Below, piece by piece: positions 28,123-37,969 of a stretch of DNA of 64,000 nt. This DNA comes from Paenibacillus polygoni (GTDB lineage: Bacteria > Bacillota > Bacilli > Paenibacillales > Paenibacillaceae). The stretch is from the NCBI RefSeq assembly GCF_030263935.1, contig NZ_CP127162.1, forward strand, positions 4,864,001 through 4,928,000, read 5' to 3'. How positions within the stretch are numbered: position 1 is the stretch's first letter; each line of letters starts with the position of its first letter. Position numbers and translations under genes: made by a program. The notes under the pieces were generated by a model. The model worked only from the letters and a program-made list of their open reading frames with translations, was not told the DNA's origin and did not search any database.

Positions 28123-29406
28123 TTACTTCTCCTCGAGCGTCCTTACTTCCCCTGTACTCAGTTTAACAGTCCACACAGGGATGAGTTTCATTCCTGCCTC
28201 TGTCGGCAGTGGATGATAAGCGGGGTATACACTAACCACTTCTGTATCTCCAGCGACTTCTTCGATCTGCTGTTCCAGTTCTTCCCCGTAAGGAAGCTGT
28301 ACCATCTGCTTATCGATTTCTTCTCCCTCTCTTAAATAGAGCAGGGAACGTTCGTAGGTAGCAACAGACTCTTTCTGCACATCAAGATACATATGTTCAA
28401 ATCCATACTGCGGCAGATCGAGGATCTGATAGCTGTCATAATAGGGAAGTAAATTAATCTCCGTACTTTGATTCTCCGTATTCATGGTAAGCTGGTAGGT
28501 TCCGTTAAAACCGCCATACTGATTCACAAAATCAACCGCTGCAAGCACGTCCTTCGTCCGGTCGACTTCACTTGTCAGCACAGCTGCCGGGTCATTATAA
28601 CTAATCCAGCGCTGGTTATATTTCACCTGCAAGCTTCGCTTGCTGTCTGTATAAATTTCTGATCCATCTTTCTCCTGAATATTTCGCGTCATACTCGGGT
28701 CAAAGAATAGACTGCGCTGCATTTGTTCTACCGTATACTGACCTGCCTTAATCTCTACTTGAAGTACTTCAAGCGGTTCTTCTGGAATATAGTATCCGTC
28801 ATCAGTCAGCTGATAAGGAGTCCAGCCCGTCCCAAAATCCACATGCTGCAGCACATCCTGCACTGTTAAGTCCACATCTGAAGCCTCATAAACGACATCC
28901 CCCCGAGCGCTGAAGAACAGAGCGTGTACCTTGGGGTCTTTATCGGTAGTATAGATCCATATCTTATGAATCGTTTCTCCCTGAAAAAGAGGGTCTGGAT
29001 CAAGCTGCATAACCCGCTGCAACAGCGATACAGGAATACCCCCGTCAAATGACAGCTCCATGCCCGGATGCTTCTTCTTCAGTTCCTCCCAATCCGCAGA
29101 ATCTACACTCTGCCTTTCAAAATCACCGAAATTTCGGCCTTGAAGCCGTGAATAGATGAGCTGATAAAAGGTGGATTCCGGATAAAAAATCGTATGCTTA
29201 TCCTTTCCCATATGAATGATCATCTGATCAGGAAATAATAGATTCTCTACTCGCTGTTCCTGCCCCATATTCTCGGTCTTGATGTAGTTAGATTCACTAT
29301 TCACGATGGAGTAACTTCCGGGCAGACGGTAAATAAGAAAATAACTCTGAACAAGACTGGCTGTGATCAGCAGTACTAATACCGTGTTTTTCAGACCTTC
29401 CTTCAT
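28123..29406 (-). CDS. walH: Two-component regulatory protein WalH (YycH)
   Basis: 427 residues, one N-terminal membrane helix (about 7-27) and a long extracytoplasmic domain (TIFYPESTFYQLIYSRLQG, YNQRWISYNDPA). Gene order and topology match YycH, a negative modulator of WalK. Its start overlaps the walK stop by 4 bp, indicating coupled translation. Confidence 0.88.
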   Translation of the reverse strand: MKEGLKNTVLVLLITASLVQSYFLIYRLPGSYSIVNSESNYIKTENMGQEQRVENLLFPDQMIIHMGKDKHTIFYPESTFYQLIYSRLQGRNFGDFERQSVDSADWEELKKKHPGMELSFDGGIPVSLLQRVMQLDPDPLFQGETIHKIWIYTTDKDPKVHALFFSARGDVVYEASDVDLTVQDVLQHVDFGTGWTPYQLTDDGYYIPEEPLEVLQVEIKAGQYTVEQMQRSLFFDPSMTRNIQEKDGSEIYTDSKRSLQVKYNQRWISYNDPAAVLTSEVDRTKDVLAAVDFVNQYGGFNGTYQLTMNTENQSTEINLLPYYDSYQILDLPQYGFEHMYLDVQKESVATYERSLLYLREGEEIDKQMVQLPYGEELEQQIEEVAGDTEVVSVYPAYHPLPTEAGMKLIPVWTVKLSTGEVRTLEEK

Positions 29407-31229
29407 GAATAGCCCCTCTCTTCCTGTACAAGAGGCAGAATGAACGTAACTCTTGTTCCTTTTCCAAACTCAGACTCAAGTTCAATGTCGCCGCCATGTG
29501 CTTTGACGATTTCCCGGGCAATCGATAAACCAAGCCCCGTACCGCCCATACTGCGAGCTCTTCCTTTTTCCACACGATAGAATCGTTCGAAGATGCGTTC
29601 AATGTCCTTTTTAGGAATGCCGATCCCGGTATCTTCAACCGATATGGCTACCCCTTTTTCTACAAGGGAAGCAGCCAAGGTGACACTCCCCCCCTCATTC
29701 GAATACTTGAGCGCATTAGATACTAGATTATCGAGAAGCTGATCGATCTGATCCCGATCCATGGGTACTTCCGGAACTCCCCGCTCTACAATGACCGCAA
29801 TACTCATGTGTTTCTGCTGCATCTGGAATGAGAAGCGATCAGCCACCTCTTCCAGCACATCAATGATCGGAGTAAGCTGCTTACGAAGCGGGGCTTCACT
29901 AGAGTCAAGCCGTGACAGATGAAGGAGATCGGTAACCAGTCTGATCATCCGCTCCGTTTCATTTTGGATCACCCCAACAAAACGTCCTCCTAGTTCAGGG
30001 TCTTCAATTGCTCCATCATCGAGTGCTTCTGCATAGCTTTTGATCGTTGTCAGCGGAGTTCTCAGCTCATGGGACACATTAGCCACAAACTCACGCCGTG
30101 ATGCCTCAAGCTCCTCCTGTTCCGTCACATCCTGAAGCACGATAATAGTACCTGTTCCGCCATGCCCTCGCCGGTGGACAGGGGTAAATGTAACCCGAAT
30201 CACGAGTGATCCATCCTGACCTTGGGGGTGAATTTGTAAAAGCGTAGAAGCAGTAATGCCGCTCAGCATCGTCTCCGCTTCCTCCACATCAAGTCCGAGC
30301 AGGACAGCAAAATGCCTTCCGGTCATTGCAGATTCGTCGGCACCCAGCATGAGACTGGCACGTTTATTCACGAGAATAATACGTCCAAGCTCGTCCGTAG
30401 CGACAACGCCGTCACTCATATTCGCAAGGATCGAGGACAGCTTTTCTTTTTCCTCTTCGTTCTCGGATAGTGCCGTTCGTAAACGGCTTGTCATATAATT
30501 AAAAGCTTTGCTGAGCTGCCCGATCTCATCGGTCCCATGCACTGGCATTTTAGTGCGAAAATCGCCTTCCGCAACAGCATTTGCCTTTCGTGTTAGTTCC
30601 TTGATCGGGGCTGTAATGGTATGGGATAGAATGACACCGAGCACAGCAGTCAGACCAAGCGCGATCATGACTCCGGATATAAAAATATTATTGATCCGCT
30701 CCATTGTTGTGTATAATTCGTTCATCGATGCCGCAATATAGACAGCACCGACGATTTTTCCTCCCGAGGAGACCGGCTTGGCTACTACTTTTTTACGTAC
30801 ATTATCTTCATCAATCACATTTTCTTCATTATCCCGAATTCCTTGCAGTGCCCGGCTGACCACGGTTTGTGTGTTTTTACGGCCTATGTAATTGTTGTGC
30901 GAGCTAAGGGTTGTTGTCAGCACACGACCGCTTGCATCAAGCACCTGAATCTCTGCACCGCTAATATTAAAAAGATTATTTACCAGTGTCCCTAGACTCT
31001 CGGTTCGATCTTCCCCAGCATCCCCGTCTCCGGTTACGAGGGTTTCTGCTACAAGTACAGACAGCATTTCAGCACGTGCGTGTAAGTCTTCTGTAAAGTT
31101 GCTGGTCAGCGACGTTTTCATCGCACTAACAAAGTAGACACCGATCAGCTGCATTGCTACCAGAATGAGAAGCACATATACAATAATCAGTTTGGCCTGG
31201 ACAGTACGAAAAAAAGAAGTCCATTTCAT
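29403..31229 (-). CDS. walK: Cell-wall sensor histidine kinase WalK
   Basis: 608 residues: membrane helix (about 12-32), extracellular sensor loop, second helix (about 180-203), HAMP, PAS (ILANMSDGVVATDELGRIIL), HisKA with phospho-His in FVANVSHELRTPLTTIKSYA, and HATPase_c with DNLVSNALKYS, DTGIGIP and GTGLGLSI. It is the essential kinase controlling peptidoglycan hydrolases in low-GC Gram-positives. The stop is adjacent to the region where walH begins. Confidence 0.97.
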   Translation of the reverse strand: MKWTSFFRTVQAKLIIVYVLLILVAMQLIGVYFVSAMKTSLTSNFTEDLHARAEMLSVLVAETLVTGDGDAGEDRTESLGTLVNNLFNISGAEIQVLDASGRVLTTTLSSHNNYIGRKNTQTVVSRALQGIRDNEENVIDEDNVRKKVVAKPVSSGGKIVGAVYIAASMNELYTTMERINNIFISGVMIALGLTAVLGVILSHTITAPIKELTRKANAVAEGDFRTKMPVHGTDEIGQLSKAFNYMTSRLRTALSENEEEKEKLSSILANMSDGVVATDELGRIILVNKRASLMLGADESAMTGRHFAVLLGLDVEEAETMLSGITASTLLQIHPQGQDGSLVIRVTFTPVHRRGHGGTGTIIVLQDVTEQEELEASRREFVANVSHELRTPLTTIKSYAEALDDGAIEDPELGGRFVGVIQNETERMIRLVTDLLHLSRLDSSEAPLRKQLTPIIDVLEEVADRFSFQMQQKHMSIAVIVERGVPEVPMDRDQIDQLLDNLVSNALKYSNEGGSVTLAASLVEKGVAISVEDTGIGIPKKDIERIFERFYRVEKGRARSMGGTGLGLSIAREIVKAHGGDIELESEFGKGTRVTFILPLVQEERGYS

Positions 31230-31955
31230 CTACAAAACTCCGCTCTTGGAACCTCGAATCAAATAACCAAGTCCCCTGCGTGTCACAATCGTTTCCGGTT
31301 TACTTGGATTTTCTTCAATCTTCTCTCTCAGACGCCGAATCGTCACATCCACTGTTCTCACATCACCAAAATATTCAAACCCCCATACTGCCTGCAGCAA
31401 ATGTTCTCTCGTCATCACTTTGCCTGCATTCTTGGCCATATAATAGAGCAGTTCATATTCGCGGTGGGTCAGATCAAGTGCTGCTCCGCCTTTATAAGCC
31501 GTATACATATCGGTATCAAAATAAAGGTCATGTAATTTCAGCCCCTGCTGTTCTTCTGCCGAAGAGGAAGTATCCACTTGAATCTGTGGTTTTTGTTGTC
31601 TTCGCATTTGTGCTTTTACCCGGGCCAGCAGCTCTCTTGTACTAAATGGTTTCGTGACATAATCGTCCGCTCCGAGTTCAAGTCCTAACACCTTATCAAT
31701 CTCTGAATCTTTAGCCGTCAGCATAATAATGCGGGTCTCAAGCTGTGCTCTTACCTCCCGGCAGACATCCATTCCGTCCTTACCTGGGAGCATTAAATCC
31801 AGCAAAATTAGATCCGGTTGTTCAGACAATGCAAGTTCCACGGCCTGTATGCCGTCAAAGGCACAAGTAACCTGATATCCCTCTTTCTCCAGGTTAAATT
31901 TAAGGATATCTGCGATTGGTTGTTCATCATCTACTACGAGAATCTTTCCTTGCAT
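31230..31955 (-). CDS. walR: Response regulator WalR
   Basis: 241 residues from the ATG at 31955 ([11 protein letters not shown]), which has GGAG 7 bp upstream; a longer TTG start at 31973 is less likely. Receiver domain with [11 protein letters not shown] (phospho-Asp) and an OmpR-type winged helix ([34 protein letters not shown]). Essential regulator of wall metabolism. First gene of walRKHIJ. Confidence 0.97.
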   Translation of the reverse strand: MQGKILVVDDEQPIADILKFNLEKEGYQVTCAFDGIQAVELALSEQPDLILLDLMLPGKDGMDVCREVRAQLETRIIMLTAKDSEIDKVLGLELGADDYVTKPFSTRELLARVKAQMRRQQKPQIQVDTSSSAEEQQGLKLHDLYFDTDMYTAYKGGAALDLTHREYELLYYMAKNAGKVMTREHLLQAVWGFEYFGDVRTVDVTIRRLREKIEENPSKPETIVTRRGLGYLIRGSKSGVL

Positions 31956-32025
31956 ACAATCGCTCCGCTCCAACGTTTATTTTGTGAAAAAGACCTCGGT
32001 CTTATTTATCTGCTTAATACGATCT

Positions 32026-32054
32026 ATTTTAACACACCTAAACCGGCAGATTCA
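32026..32054 (-). promoter_or_regulatory. Candidate wal operon promoter
   Basis: Minus-strand TGAATC (32054-32049), 17-bp spacer, TAAAAT (32031-32026). The -10 is good, the -35 weak. It lies between the IS1182 insertion and walR, so the operon can still be transcribed independently. Confidence 0.4.
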
Positions 32055-32086
32055 CTAGGTGAAAAGGTCTCCTTTCTCACACAAAA

Positions 32087-32118
32087 AAGCATGATCTGTC
32101 TCTATACAGACCATGCTT
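32087..32118. repeat. Left copy of 32-bp hairpin target duplication
   Basis: AAGCATGATCTGT...ACAGACCATGCTT, identical to 33666-33697. It is itself a stem-loop. On the minus strand this copy is followed by TTTTTTG, so it is the original terminator foot. Confidence 0.9.
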
Positions 32119-33665
32119 CAGATTGTAGACAAAAGGCATTCGGAATGTATTCATTCTGAGTGCCTTTTGTCATTTCTACTTCTTTTCATGAATAAATCAG
32201 GTGGAAACCCGCCTGATTTACGCTGGAATTGGTCTGTTCCACGACCATCTGGCGATTTTCTTCAAATTCATGGCAGCAAACGTAAGCATCGCCTGCATGG
32301 ACAATTTTTTTAGCCCTCGCAGGGTTGTCCATCGCATGCCATGCTTTTCTTTTGCATCTGCAAATACCCGTTCCACCGTTTCTTTTCGTTTTGCATAGAT
32401 TTGTTTTACATGCTGGTGGTGTCTTAGATGCTCTACTTCTTCTAAGTGGTTTTGCCATACATGTCGCGTCACTACTTTTTGGTGGTTCTTGCTCCCTGTA
32501 CACATGGATAAATAATGACACGATTTACAAATTTCTTTTGGAGATTTGTATTCTCGGTACCCCTCTTTATTGGTGGTCGAGTAAGGTAATACCACGTTAG
32601 CAGGACATAAATAGGCGTCAAAATATTCATCATACACGTAGTCATCTTTTCGAAAACCTTCTTTTTGAGAACGCGGACGTGTATAAGGCAGCGCCGGAGT
32701 AACCCCTTGCTCCAACAAATATTTGCTAATCCAAGGTGTTTTGTAGGCAGCATCGGCTGCCACTGCTACAGGTTTCCCAATCTTTTCTTTTACCATTTCT
32801 ACGAGGGGTGCAAGCAAGTGGCTGTCATGTTCATTTCCGGGAGTGACGATGTTACCGAGTACAAATCCGTTTCGGTCTACTGCTGCGTGAAACGAATAAG
32901 CAAATTGTTTGGTCCGTTCATCTTTGACATAGTAGCCGCTATCGGGATCTGTAGTGCTTTGTTTAATTTCCTTTTCTTCTTCTTTTTTAAAAGAGTCCGG
33001 AGGAAACGGCTTTTTATCATGGTCGTCCCGATCTTGGTTAATTTCCTCTTCCAGTTTGCGTTGATATGCTCTTGTTTCTTTGCGTACAACCTTCTTTTCG
33101 AATTTCCGTTTATTCGCACTCGCTTTTACGTGTGTAGAATCGATGAAAACATGCTCCGCGCTGAGTAAATGTTTCTCAGCTGCAGTCCGCAAAATACGGT
33201 AGAAAATCTGTTCGAATAGATCTGTATCTTTAAAACGACGTTCGTAGTTCTTTCCAAAGGTAGAGAAATGCGGAACTTTATCATAAAATCCATAGCCCAG
33301 AAACCAACGATACGCCATGTTGGTTTGAACTTCTTCGATCGTTTTTCGCATGGAACGAATACCAAAGGTATATTGAATAAGAGGTAATTTAATTAAGATG
33401 ACCGGATCGATGCTAGGTCGTCCAATTTCCGAATAATGATCCTGAACCAAGTCGTAGATGAAAGAAAAGTCGATCGCCGATTCGATTTTGCGAACCAAAT
33501 GATCTTCTGGAACGAGTTGATCTAGAGCAACCATTTCAAGTTGGTCACGTTGAGTGGAGGATTGTTTCGTTAGCAAGATTGTCACCTCAAATAAAATAGT
33601 TGCTTCTATTGTAAAATAAAAAAGACTGCAGGCAAACTAGTTTAAGCTAGTTTGTCTACAGTCTG
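32119..33665 (-). mobile_element. IS1182-family insertion sequence, complete
   Basis: 1547 bp bounded by identical 32-bp direct repeats. Ends read CAGATTGTAGACAAA and, on the other strand, CAGACTGTAGACAAA, a 15-bp inverted repeat with one mismatch. Each end also carries an internal hairpin (AAAAGGCATTC.. at 32134; AAACTAG/CTAGTTT near 33645). One intact transposase gene. Confidence 0.88.
32218..33585 (-). CDS. IS1182-family DDE transposase
   Basis: 455 residues. N-terminal DUF772-like region (VPEDHLVRKIESAIDFSFIY, GRPSIDPVILIKLPLIQYTFG), catalytic core with HVFIDSTHVKA (Asp), VAVAADAAYKT (Asp) and ETVERVFADAKEKHGMRW (Glu), plus a Cys cluster CKSCHYLSMC typical of the IS1182 group. Full length; no frameshift seen. 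Confidence 0.93.
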   Translation of the reverse strand: MTILLTKQSSTQRDQLEMVALDQLVPEDHLVRKIESAIDFSFIYDLVQDHYSEIGRPSIDPVILIKLPLIQYTFGIRSMRKTIEEVQTNMAYRWFLGYGFYDKVPHFSTFGKNYERRFKDTDLFEQIFYRILRTAAEKHLLSAEHVFIDSTHVKASANKRKFEKKVVRKETRAYQRKLEEEINQDRDDHDKKPFPPDSFKKEEEKEIKQSTTDPDSGYYVKDERTKQFAYSFHAAVDRNGFVLGNIVTPGNEHDSHLLAPLVEMVKEKIGKPVAVAADAAYKTPWISKYLLEQGVTPALPYTRPRSQKEGFRKDDYVYDEYFDAYLCPANVVLPYSTTNKEGYREYKSPKEICKSCHYLSMCTGSKNHQKVVTRHVWQNHLEEVEHLRHHQHVKQIYAKRKETVERVFADAKEKHGMRWTTLRGLKKLSMQAMLTFAAMNLKKIARWSWNRPIPA

Positions 33666-33697
33666 AAGCATGATCTGTCTCTATACAGACCATGCTT
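33666..33697. terminator. Right hairpin copy, terminator of the M23 gene
   Basis: Second copy of the 32-bp stem-loop, 8 bp past the stop of the M23 peptidase gene. Stem arms AGCATGGTCTGT / ACAGATCATGCT (one G-T pair) on the minus strand. The original T-run now lies beyond the IS. Confidence 0.8.
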
Positions 33698-33704
33698 TCC
33701 TATT

Positions 33705-35186
33705 TTACGGCAGATATTTCATTGGATTCTGCGCAACGCTGTCTTTTTTAATCTCAAAATGAAGATGTGTCCCTGTCGAGCGACCGGTATTACCCATCAC
33801 ACCGATGGCTTCGCCTTTCTCAACAATCTGGCCTACCTTCACATCGATACTCTTTAAGTGTCCATACACCGTTTCGTAGCCATTACGGTGATTAATAATA
33901 ATGACGTTTCCATACCCGCTTTGCTGCCCGGCAAAAGTAACGACTCCTTCGTCTGATGCTTTAATCGAACGTTCTCCGACAAGGTCAATTCCTTTGTGCT
34001 GTCTGCCCCATCGCTGTCCAAAGCTGCTGCTGATGACCGCATTCGATACGGGCCAGGTAAACACGCCGCTGCCCTCCCCGGTTACTTTCGTTCCCTGTAT
34101 TACAATCTCACTTACCGAAGCTTCCAATACTTCTTGTCCAAGCCATTCTTCCTTAACGACTTCGCCATTCTCTTTGGTAATCCGGTAGCTCATTTGTTTT
34201 CGTCCTGTTTTCCCTTCACGAACTACTTTGGTTACTCCTGATTTAAGCTCGTCGCTTTTACGAACTTCTACCTGTGGTTCGGTAATGACTTCTTCAACCA
34301 CATGTTCTACCGTTGTTACCGTAAGTGCTGGTTTCAGTGCAAGAACAGTAATCTGCTGTCCCACCTTAATGAAATCATTTTTGATGTCTGGATTTAGGGA
34401 ACGAATTTCAGCGAGTTTCATTTGATGAGCCTTAGCTATAGAGGATAAGGTGTCCCCTTCTTTGACCTGATAAGAAAACTCTTCTTGAGTACCTTCGGTT
34501 AAAAGCTGAATTGCTTCCTCGTCTGTTAACACTTTATTCGGGTCAGCTGCCACTTCTCTTACTGCTACTTCTTCCTTAAGCTTTATAGAAGCGAGAGTAA
34601 CCTGCTCTTCTTTAGCCTTAGATGTTTCCTCTTCTGACGAAGTAAAAGCAGCGACCGCTTTCACTTTTAGGCCAGCATCTGAAGACTCCGTCTTTGCCTC
34701 GGCCGGAATATACATATCTTTTACGCGCTCCAGAATCTGCTCTGCTGTTTCTTGATCTTTTACAATCGCGACCACTTTGTCTCCTACTTTAAGTTCAGCG
34801 CCTTCCGCATAAGCCGTAATCATTCCATCCAGCTTGGACAGCGTTTCTTCCGTAGTAATGCTTGCTGGCTTACTCGAACGGATCTTCTTGAGCGAGATCG
34901 CCTCTGTATTCAGCTTCATCGTAACATCCGGGTATTTCTTCTCATACTCCTGTTTCTTCTGATCGTATAGCGAGAGCAGCTCTTCCTTACTAGATAAGGT
35001 TCCAATCAGCTCATCCTTCACATATACGTTGTAATATGGAGTTGTAAGTAACTGATGACCTGCAAATCCTACAGATAACATCATAAAAAAACCTGCTGCA
35101 GTAAGCAAAAACCATTTGCGCGGTTTCATAAAAAGCTTTTTAGTTATGGAAACCGATGTATTCGTGTTGTCTTTCGAACTGCTCAT
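33705..35186 (-). CDS. LysM-G5-M23 peptidoglycan endopeptidase
   Basis: 493 residues. N-terminal membrane anchor (about 27-47), LysM (about 240-284; YQVKEGDTLSSIAKAHQMKL), G5 domain (about 288-367; VEHVVEEVITEPQVEVRKSD) and a C-terminal M23/LytM domain with the zinc ligands in HKGIDL and THLHFE. It cleaves peptide cross-bridges in the wall. Immediately upstream of walR, whose regulon contains wall hydrolases, so it is a plausible WalR target. Confidence 0.93.
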   Translation of the reverse strand: MSSSKDNTNTSVSITKKLFMKPRKWFLLTAAGFFMMLSVGFAGHQLLTTPYYNVYVKDELIGTLSSKEELLSLYDQKKQEYEKKYPDVTMKLNTEAISLKKIRSSKPASITTEETLSKLDGMITAYAEGAELKVGDKVVAIVKDQETAEQILERVKDMYIPAEAKTESSDAGLKVKAVAAFTSSEEETSKAKEEQVTLASIKLKEEVAVREVAADPNKVLTDEEAIQLLTEGTQEEFSYQVKEGDTLSSIAKAHQMKLAEIRSLNPDIKNDFIKVGQQITVLALKPALTVTTVEHVVEEVITEPQVEVRKSDELKSGVTKVVREGKTGRKQMSYRITKENGEVVKEEWLGQEVLEASVSEIVIQGTKVTGEGSGVFTWPVSNAVISSSFGQRWGRQHKGIDLVGERSIKASDEGVVTFAGQQSGYGNVIIINHRNGYETVYGHLKSIDVKVGQIVEKGEAIGVMGNTGRSTGTHLHFEIKKDSVAQNPMKYLP

Positions 35187-35392
35187 GATTCTCTCCTTTA
35201 TGGTTACACGCCTTAGGTATCATCGAAATTGTCACCAGTGTATTATTTGTTATTAATGACATACTTATGAGTCATTTCATTCAATTTCATAGCTAAACTT
35301 CATATTTGTGTAAAAGTGTCAAAATTTTAACCTTTTGTCCACTTGTATACTCTATCATAGGTTTTCCTTGTCTAGCAACACGGGAAAACATG

Positions 35393-35421
35393 CCAAAAAA
35401 CCCGCGACAAGCGCGGGTTTC
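35393..35421 (-). terminator. Terminator of the 35434 gene
   Basis: AAACCCGCGC-TTGT-CGCGGGTTTTTT on the minus strand, a strong GC stem with T-run, 13 bp past the stop. Confidence 0.85.
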
Positions 35422-35433
35422 CTGAACTTTCCT

Positions 35434-36039
35434 CTATTGTTCTGGTGTCAATATAGCCATAAGCTGCTTATACTCATCTTCTGTAAGGTACTTCGCTATC
35501 ACCTGCTCCATATCTTGCAGTTCTTGTTCTGTAATCCCATTTTCCATGTTGCTTGCTATGAGCTGCATCTCATCCGTTGGTATTTTATTCATCAATAGAT
35601 CAAAAACTTCGGTCTTCTCTTCATTCGGAATGGTGTCCTTATATTTAGCCATATCATCTGGTGACATAACCACAGGATCCTTTGTTTCTTCTGGATTGTC
35701 AGTACCTTCATCAGGACTTTCCGATAAATCAGGGGCTGAATCCTTGCCAGCACTCGAACTTTCAGGTGAGTTACTACTCTGCTTATTCGCTGCACGGTCC
35801 GGCACTTTTTTCTGTTCCTCTGTACTTTTTTCACTCGTATTGCTAGAGCTAGAGTTCATTCCTAAAGCACCCTGAAAAATAGAAGTCAGGCCTGTCGGCT
35901 GTCCCTCCCATGCAATATTAAAACTAGATAACAGAGACTCTACATAAGATTGTACAATAAGACCTGTTGTCAACAATGTAAGTGTACTTACCAGCATAAC
36001 CGTTATTACTATTTTTCCGCACCATTTCAGCCATCTCAT
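35434..36039 (-). CDS. Membrane-anchored protein with Ser/Glu-rich linker, unknown
   Basis: 201 residues: a membrane helix (about 10-30), a low-complexity Ser/Asn/Glu linker (about 62-125) and a helical C-terminal domain (about 128-200; LMNKIPTDEMQLIASNMENG, EQELQDMEQVIAKYLTEDEY). Predicted outside the membrane. No family recognised; proteins of this layout occur beside wall genes in Paenibacillus-like genomes. Confidence 0.7.
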   Translation of the reverse strand: MRWLKWCGKIVITVMLVSTLTLLTTGLIVQSYVESLLSSFNIAWEGQPTGLTSIFQGALGMNSSSSNTSEKSTEEQKKVPDRAANKQSSNSPESSSAGKDSAPDLSESPDEGTDNPEETKDPVVMSPDDMAKYKDTIPNEEKTEVFDLLMNKIPTDEMQLIASNMENGITEQELQDMEQVIAKYLTEDEYKQLMAILTPEQ

Positions 36040-36223
36040 GATTTTAAATGCCTCCTACTGATCAAATTACTCTCCGCCCTGCCCCTCTTAAAGAGAAGTA
36101 GGAATTATAGAAGTGTATAAAATCAGTATTGACGCATGTGGCTCTATTCTATCCTTATTTCTTACCTCAATTTTATGAAATTGATTCTTTTACTAGAGAT
36201 GAAGAATAATTCTGCTTTTTAAC

Positions 36224-36280
36224 GAAAAAAGCTCTCCACTTCAACTCCCTAATGACAGGTAGTTGAAAGTAGAGAGCTCC
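36224..36280 (-). terminator. Terminator of purA
   Basis: GAGCTCTC-TACTTTCAACT and AGTTGAAGTGGAGAGCT form a long stem on the minus strand followed by TTTTTT; about 55 bp beyond purA. Confidence 0.8.
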
Positions 36281-36333
36281 TATTTAAATAGGTTGCTCTG
36301 TCCTGCTGCAGACTAAGCTCGGTCTATTTTAGA

Positions 36334-37620
36334 TTATTCGTAAATCGGCAGAATCTGATTCGTTTGCTCACGGTTACGACCTACAGAGAAAATAGCAATT
36401 GGAATTCCTGTAAGCTCAGACACACGTGTTACATAATTGCGTGTATTCTCAGGAAGGTCTTCTAATTTCTTAGCTGCTGTAATATCTTCACTCCAGCCTG
36501 GCATCTCTTCGTATACCGCTTCACATTCAGCCAGCATTTTCAGGCTAGCCGGATAATGGGTAATGAATTCACCGCGATATTTATACCCTACGCAGATTTT
36601 TACCGTATCAAGACCTGTAAGTACATCTAAAGAGTTCAAGGATAAGCCCGTAATTCCGCTGACACGGCGAGCATGACGTACAACAACACTATCAAACCAG
36701 CCCACACGGCGTGCGCGGCCTGTTACTGTGCCATACTCATGGCCTTTTTCACGAATATAGTCACCGACTTCATTATTAAGTTCGGTTGGGAAAGGTCCAT
36801 CGCCAACACGCGTCGTATACGACTTAGCTACACCAATAACCTCTTTAATCTTAGAAGGTCCAACGCCTGAACCAATACATACACCGCCTGCAGACGGGTT
36901 AGAAGAGGTTACGTATGGATAGGTACCTTGGTCGATATCGAGCATTACTCCTTGTGCACCTTCAAACAATACTCGTTTATTCTCATCAATTGCATTGTTA
37001 AGAACAACGGATGTATCGGTCACATAAGGACGAATGAATTCAGCATACTCGAGGTATTGCTTCAGAATTTCTTCTACATCAAGCGGTTCTGCACCGTACA
37101 CTTGCTGAATGACTTGGTTTTTCTCTTTGACCATATGACGGAGTTTTAGTTCAAATTCCTCTGCATCCAAGAGGTCTGCAATTCGGATCCCGTTACGAGC
37201 TGCTTTGTCCATATAAGCTGGGCCGATTCCTTTACGCGTCGTACCAATTTTATTTGGACCTTTACGCTCTTCTTCCAGTTCATCAAGAACCATATGATAT
37301 GGCAAAATGACATGAGCGCGATCACTAATCACTAAGTTCTTTGTAGAGAATCCATTATCGTGTATATACGTAATTTCTTTAATAAGTGCCTCTGGATTTA
37401 CAACCATACCATTCCCAATGACACATGTCTTATCTTCATAAAAAACACCGGATGGAATTAAGCTGAGCTTATATTTCTTATCGTCAATCAGGATCGTATG
37501 ACCTGCATTATTACCTCCTTGGTAGCGAGCTACAACTTCCGCACTTTCTGCCAAATAATCGGTAATTTTGCCTTTGCCTTCGTCTCCCCATTGTGTCCCC
37601 ACAACGACTACTGTTGACAT
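36334..37620 (-). CDS. purA: Adenylosuccinate synthetase
   Basis: 428 residues from the ATG at 37620 ([20 protein letters not shown]), the usual PurA length; GGGGGA is 6 bp upstream. The phosphate loop GDEGKGK, NNAGHTI and [11 protein letters not shown] are diagnostic. Converts IMP, aspartate and GTP to adenylosuccinate in AMP synthesis. Monocistronic, with its own promoter and PurR boxes. Confidence 0.97.
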   Translation of the reverse strand: MSTVVVVGTQWGDEGKGKITDYLAESAEVVARYQGGNNAGHTILIDDKKYKLSLIPSGVFYEDKTCVIGNGMVVNPEALIKEITYIHDNGFSTKNLVISDRAHVILPYHMVLDELEEERKGPNKIGTTRKGIGPAYMDKAARNGIRIADLLDAEEFELKLRHMVKEKNQVIQQVYGAEPLDVEEILKQYLEYAEFIRPYVTDTSVVLNNAIDENKRVLFEGAQGVMLDIDQGTYPYVTSSNPSAGGVCIGSGVGPSKIKEVIGVAKSYTTRVGDGPFPTELNNEVGDYIREKGHEYGTVTGRARRVGWFDSVVVRHARRVSGITGLSLNSLDVLTGLDTVKICVGYKYRGEFITHYPASLKMLAECEAVYEEMPGWSEDITAAKKLEDLPENTRNYVTRVSELTGIPIAIFSVGRNREQTNQILPIYE

Positions 37621-37805
37621 ATTCATTCCCCCGTAAATGTAAATTACAAACCTGTTTATATATTCACTTGGCATTGTTGTCTTCATTCATAGCTGTCTAT
37701 GAATAATTCATAAAACGTCAGAACAGTAAAAACTACGTTACTTCATTTGTAACGTTATAGATCATCTTTATATCTGGTACGTTTGCTGCTAAAAGCAGCA
37801 ATTCA

Positions 37806-37834
37806 AGTTTACCAGTCGCCCAAAGCAAAGTCAA
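37806..37834 (-). promoter_or_regulatory. purA promoter
   Basis: Minus-strand TTGACT (37834-37829), 17-bp spacer, TAAACT (37811-37806): a strong SigA promoter, about 190 bp before the purA start codon. Confidence 0.75.
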
Positions 37835-37838
37835 ACAT

Positions 37839-37882
37839 AAAAACGAACGATTATACATAACTTAAATGTATTGTTCGGGATT
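37839..37882. promoter_or_regulatory. PurR operator: two inverted PurBoxes
   Basis: AAAAACGAACGAT (37839-37851) and, on the other strand, AATCCCGAACAAT (37882-37870) face each other over 18 bp. Both fit the Bacillus PurBox AWWWCCGAACWWT with one or two mismatches, and the pair ends 5 bp upstream of the purA -35. PurR should repress here when PRPP is low. Confidence 0.75.
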
Positions 37883-37892
37883 AGAAGTGGTT

Positions 37893-37942
37893 GTCCAAAA
37901 AAAATCCACTGTCCCGTGTATAATAACACTAGTCAGTGGATC
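37893..37942 (-). terminator. Terminator of the dnaB operon
   Basis: ATCCACTG and CAGTGGAT arms on the minus strand followed by TTTTTTTT, 28 bp past dnaB. Confidence 0.85.
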
Positions 37943-37969
37943 TCTTATCTATCTTATATTCCATATGGA

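Noticed and set aside
31280..31645. 121-codon plus-strand frame opposite walR
   Set aside because: Lies wholly inside the well-supported walR gene, low-complexity composition, no ribosome site; shadow frame.
32665..33168. 167-codon plus-strand frame in the IS1182 transposase
   Set aside because: Antisense shadow of the transposase, Cys/Phe-rich and without recognisable domains.
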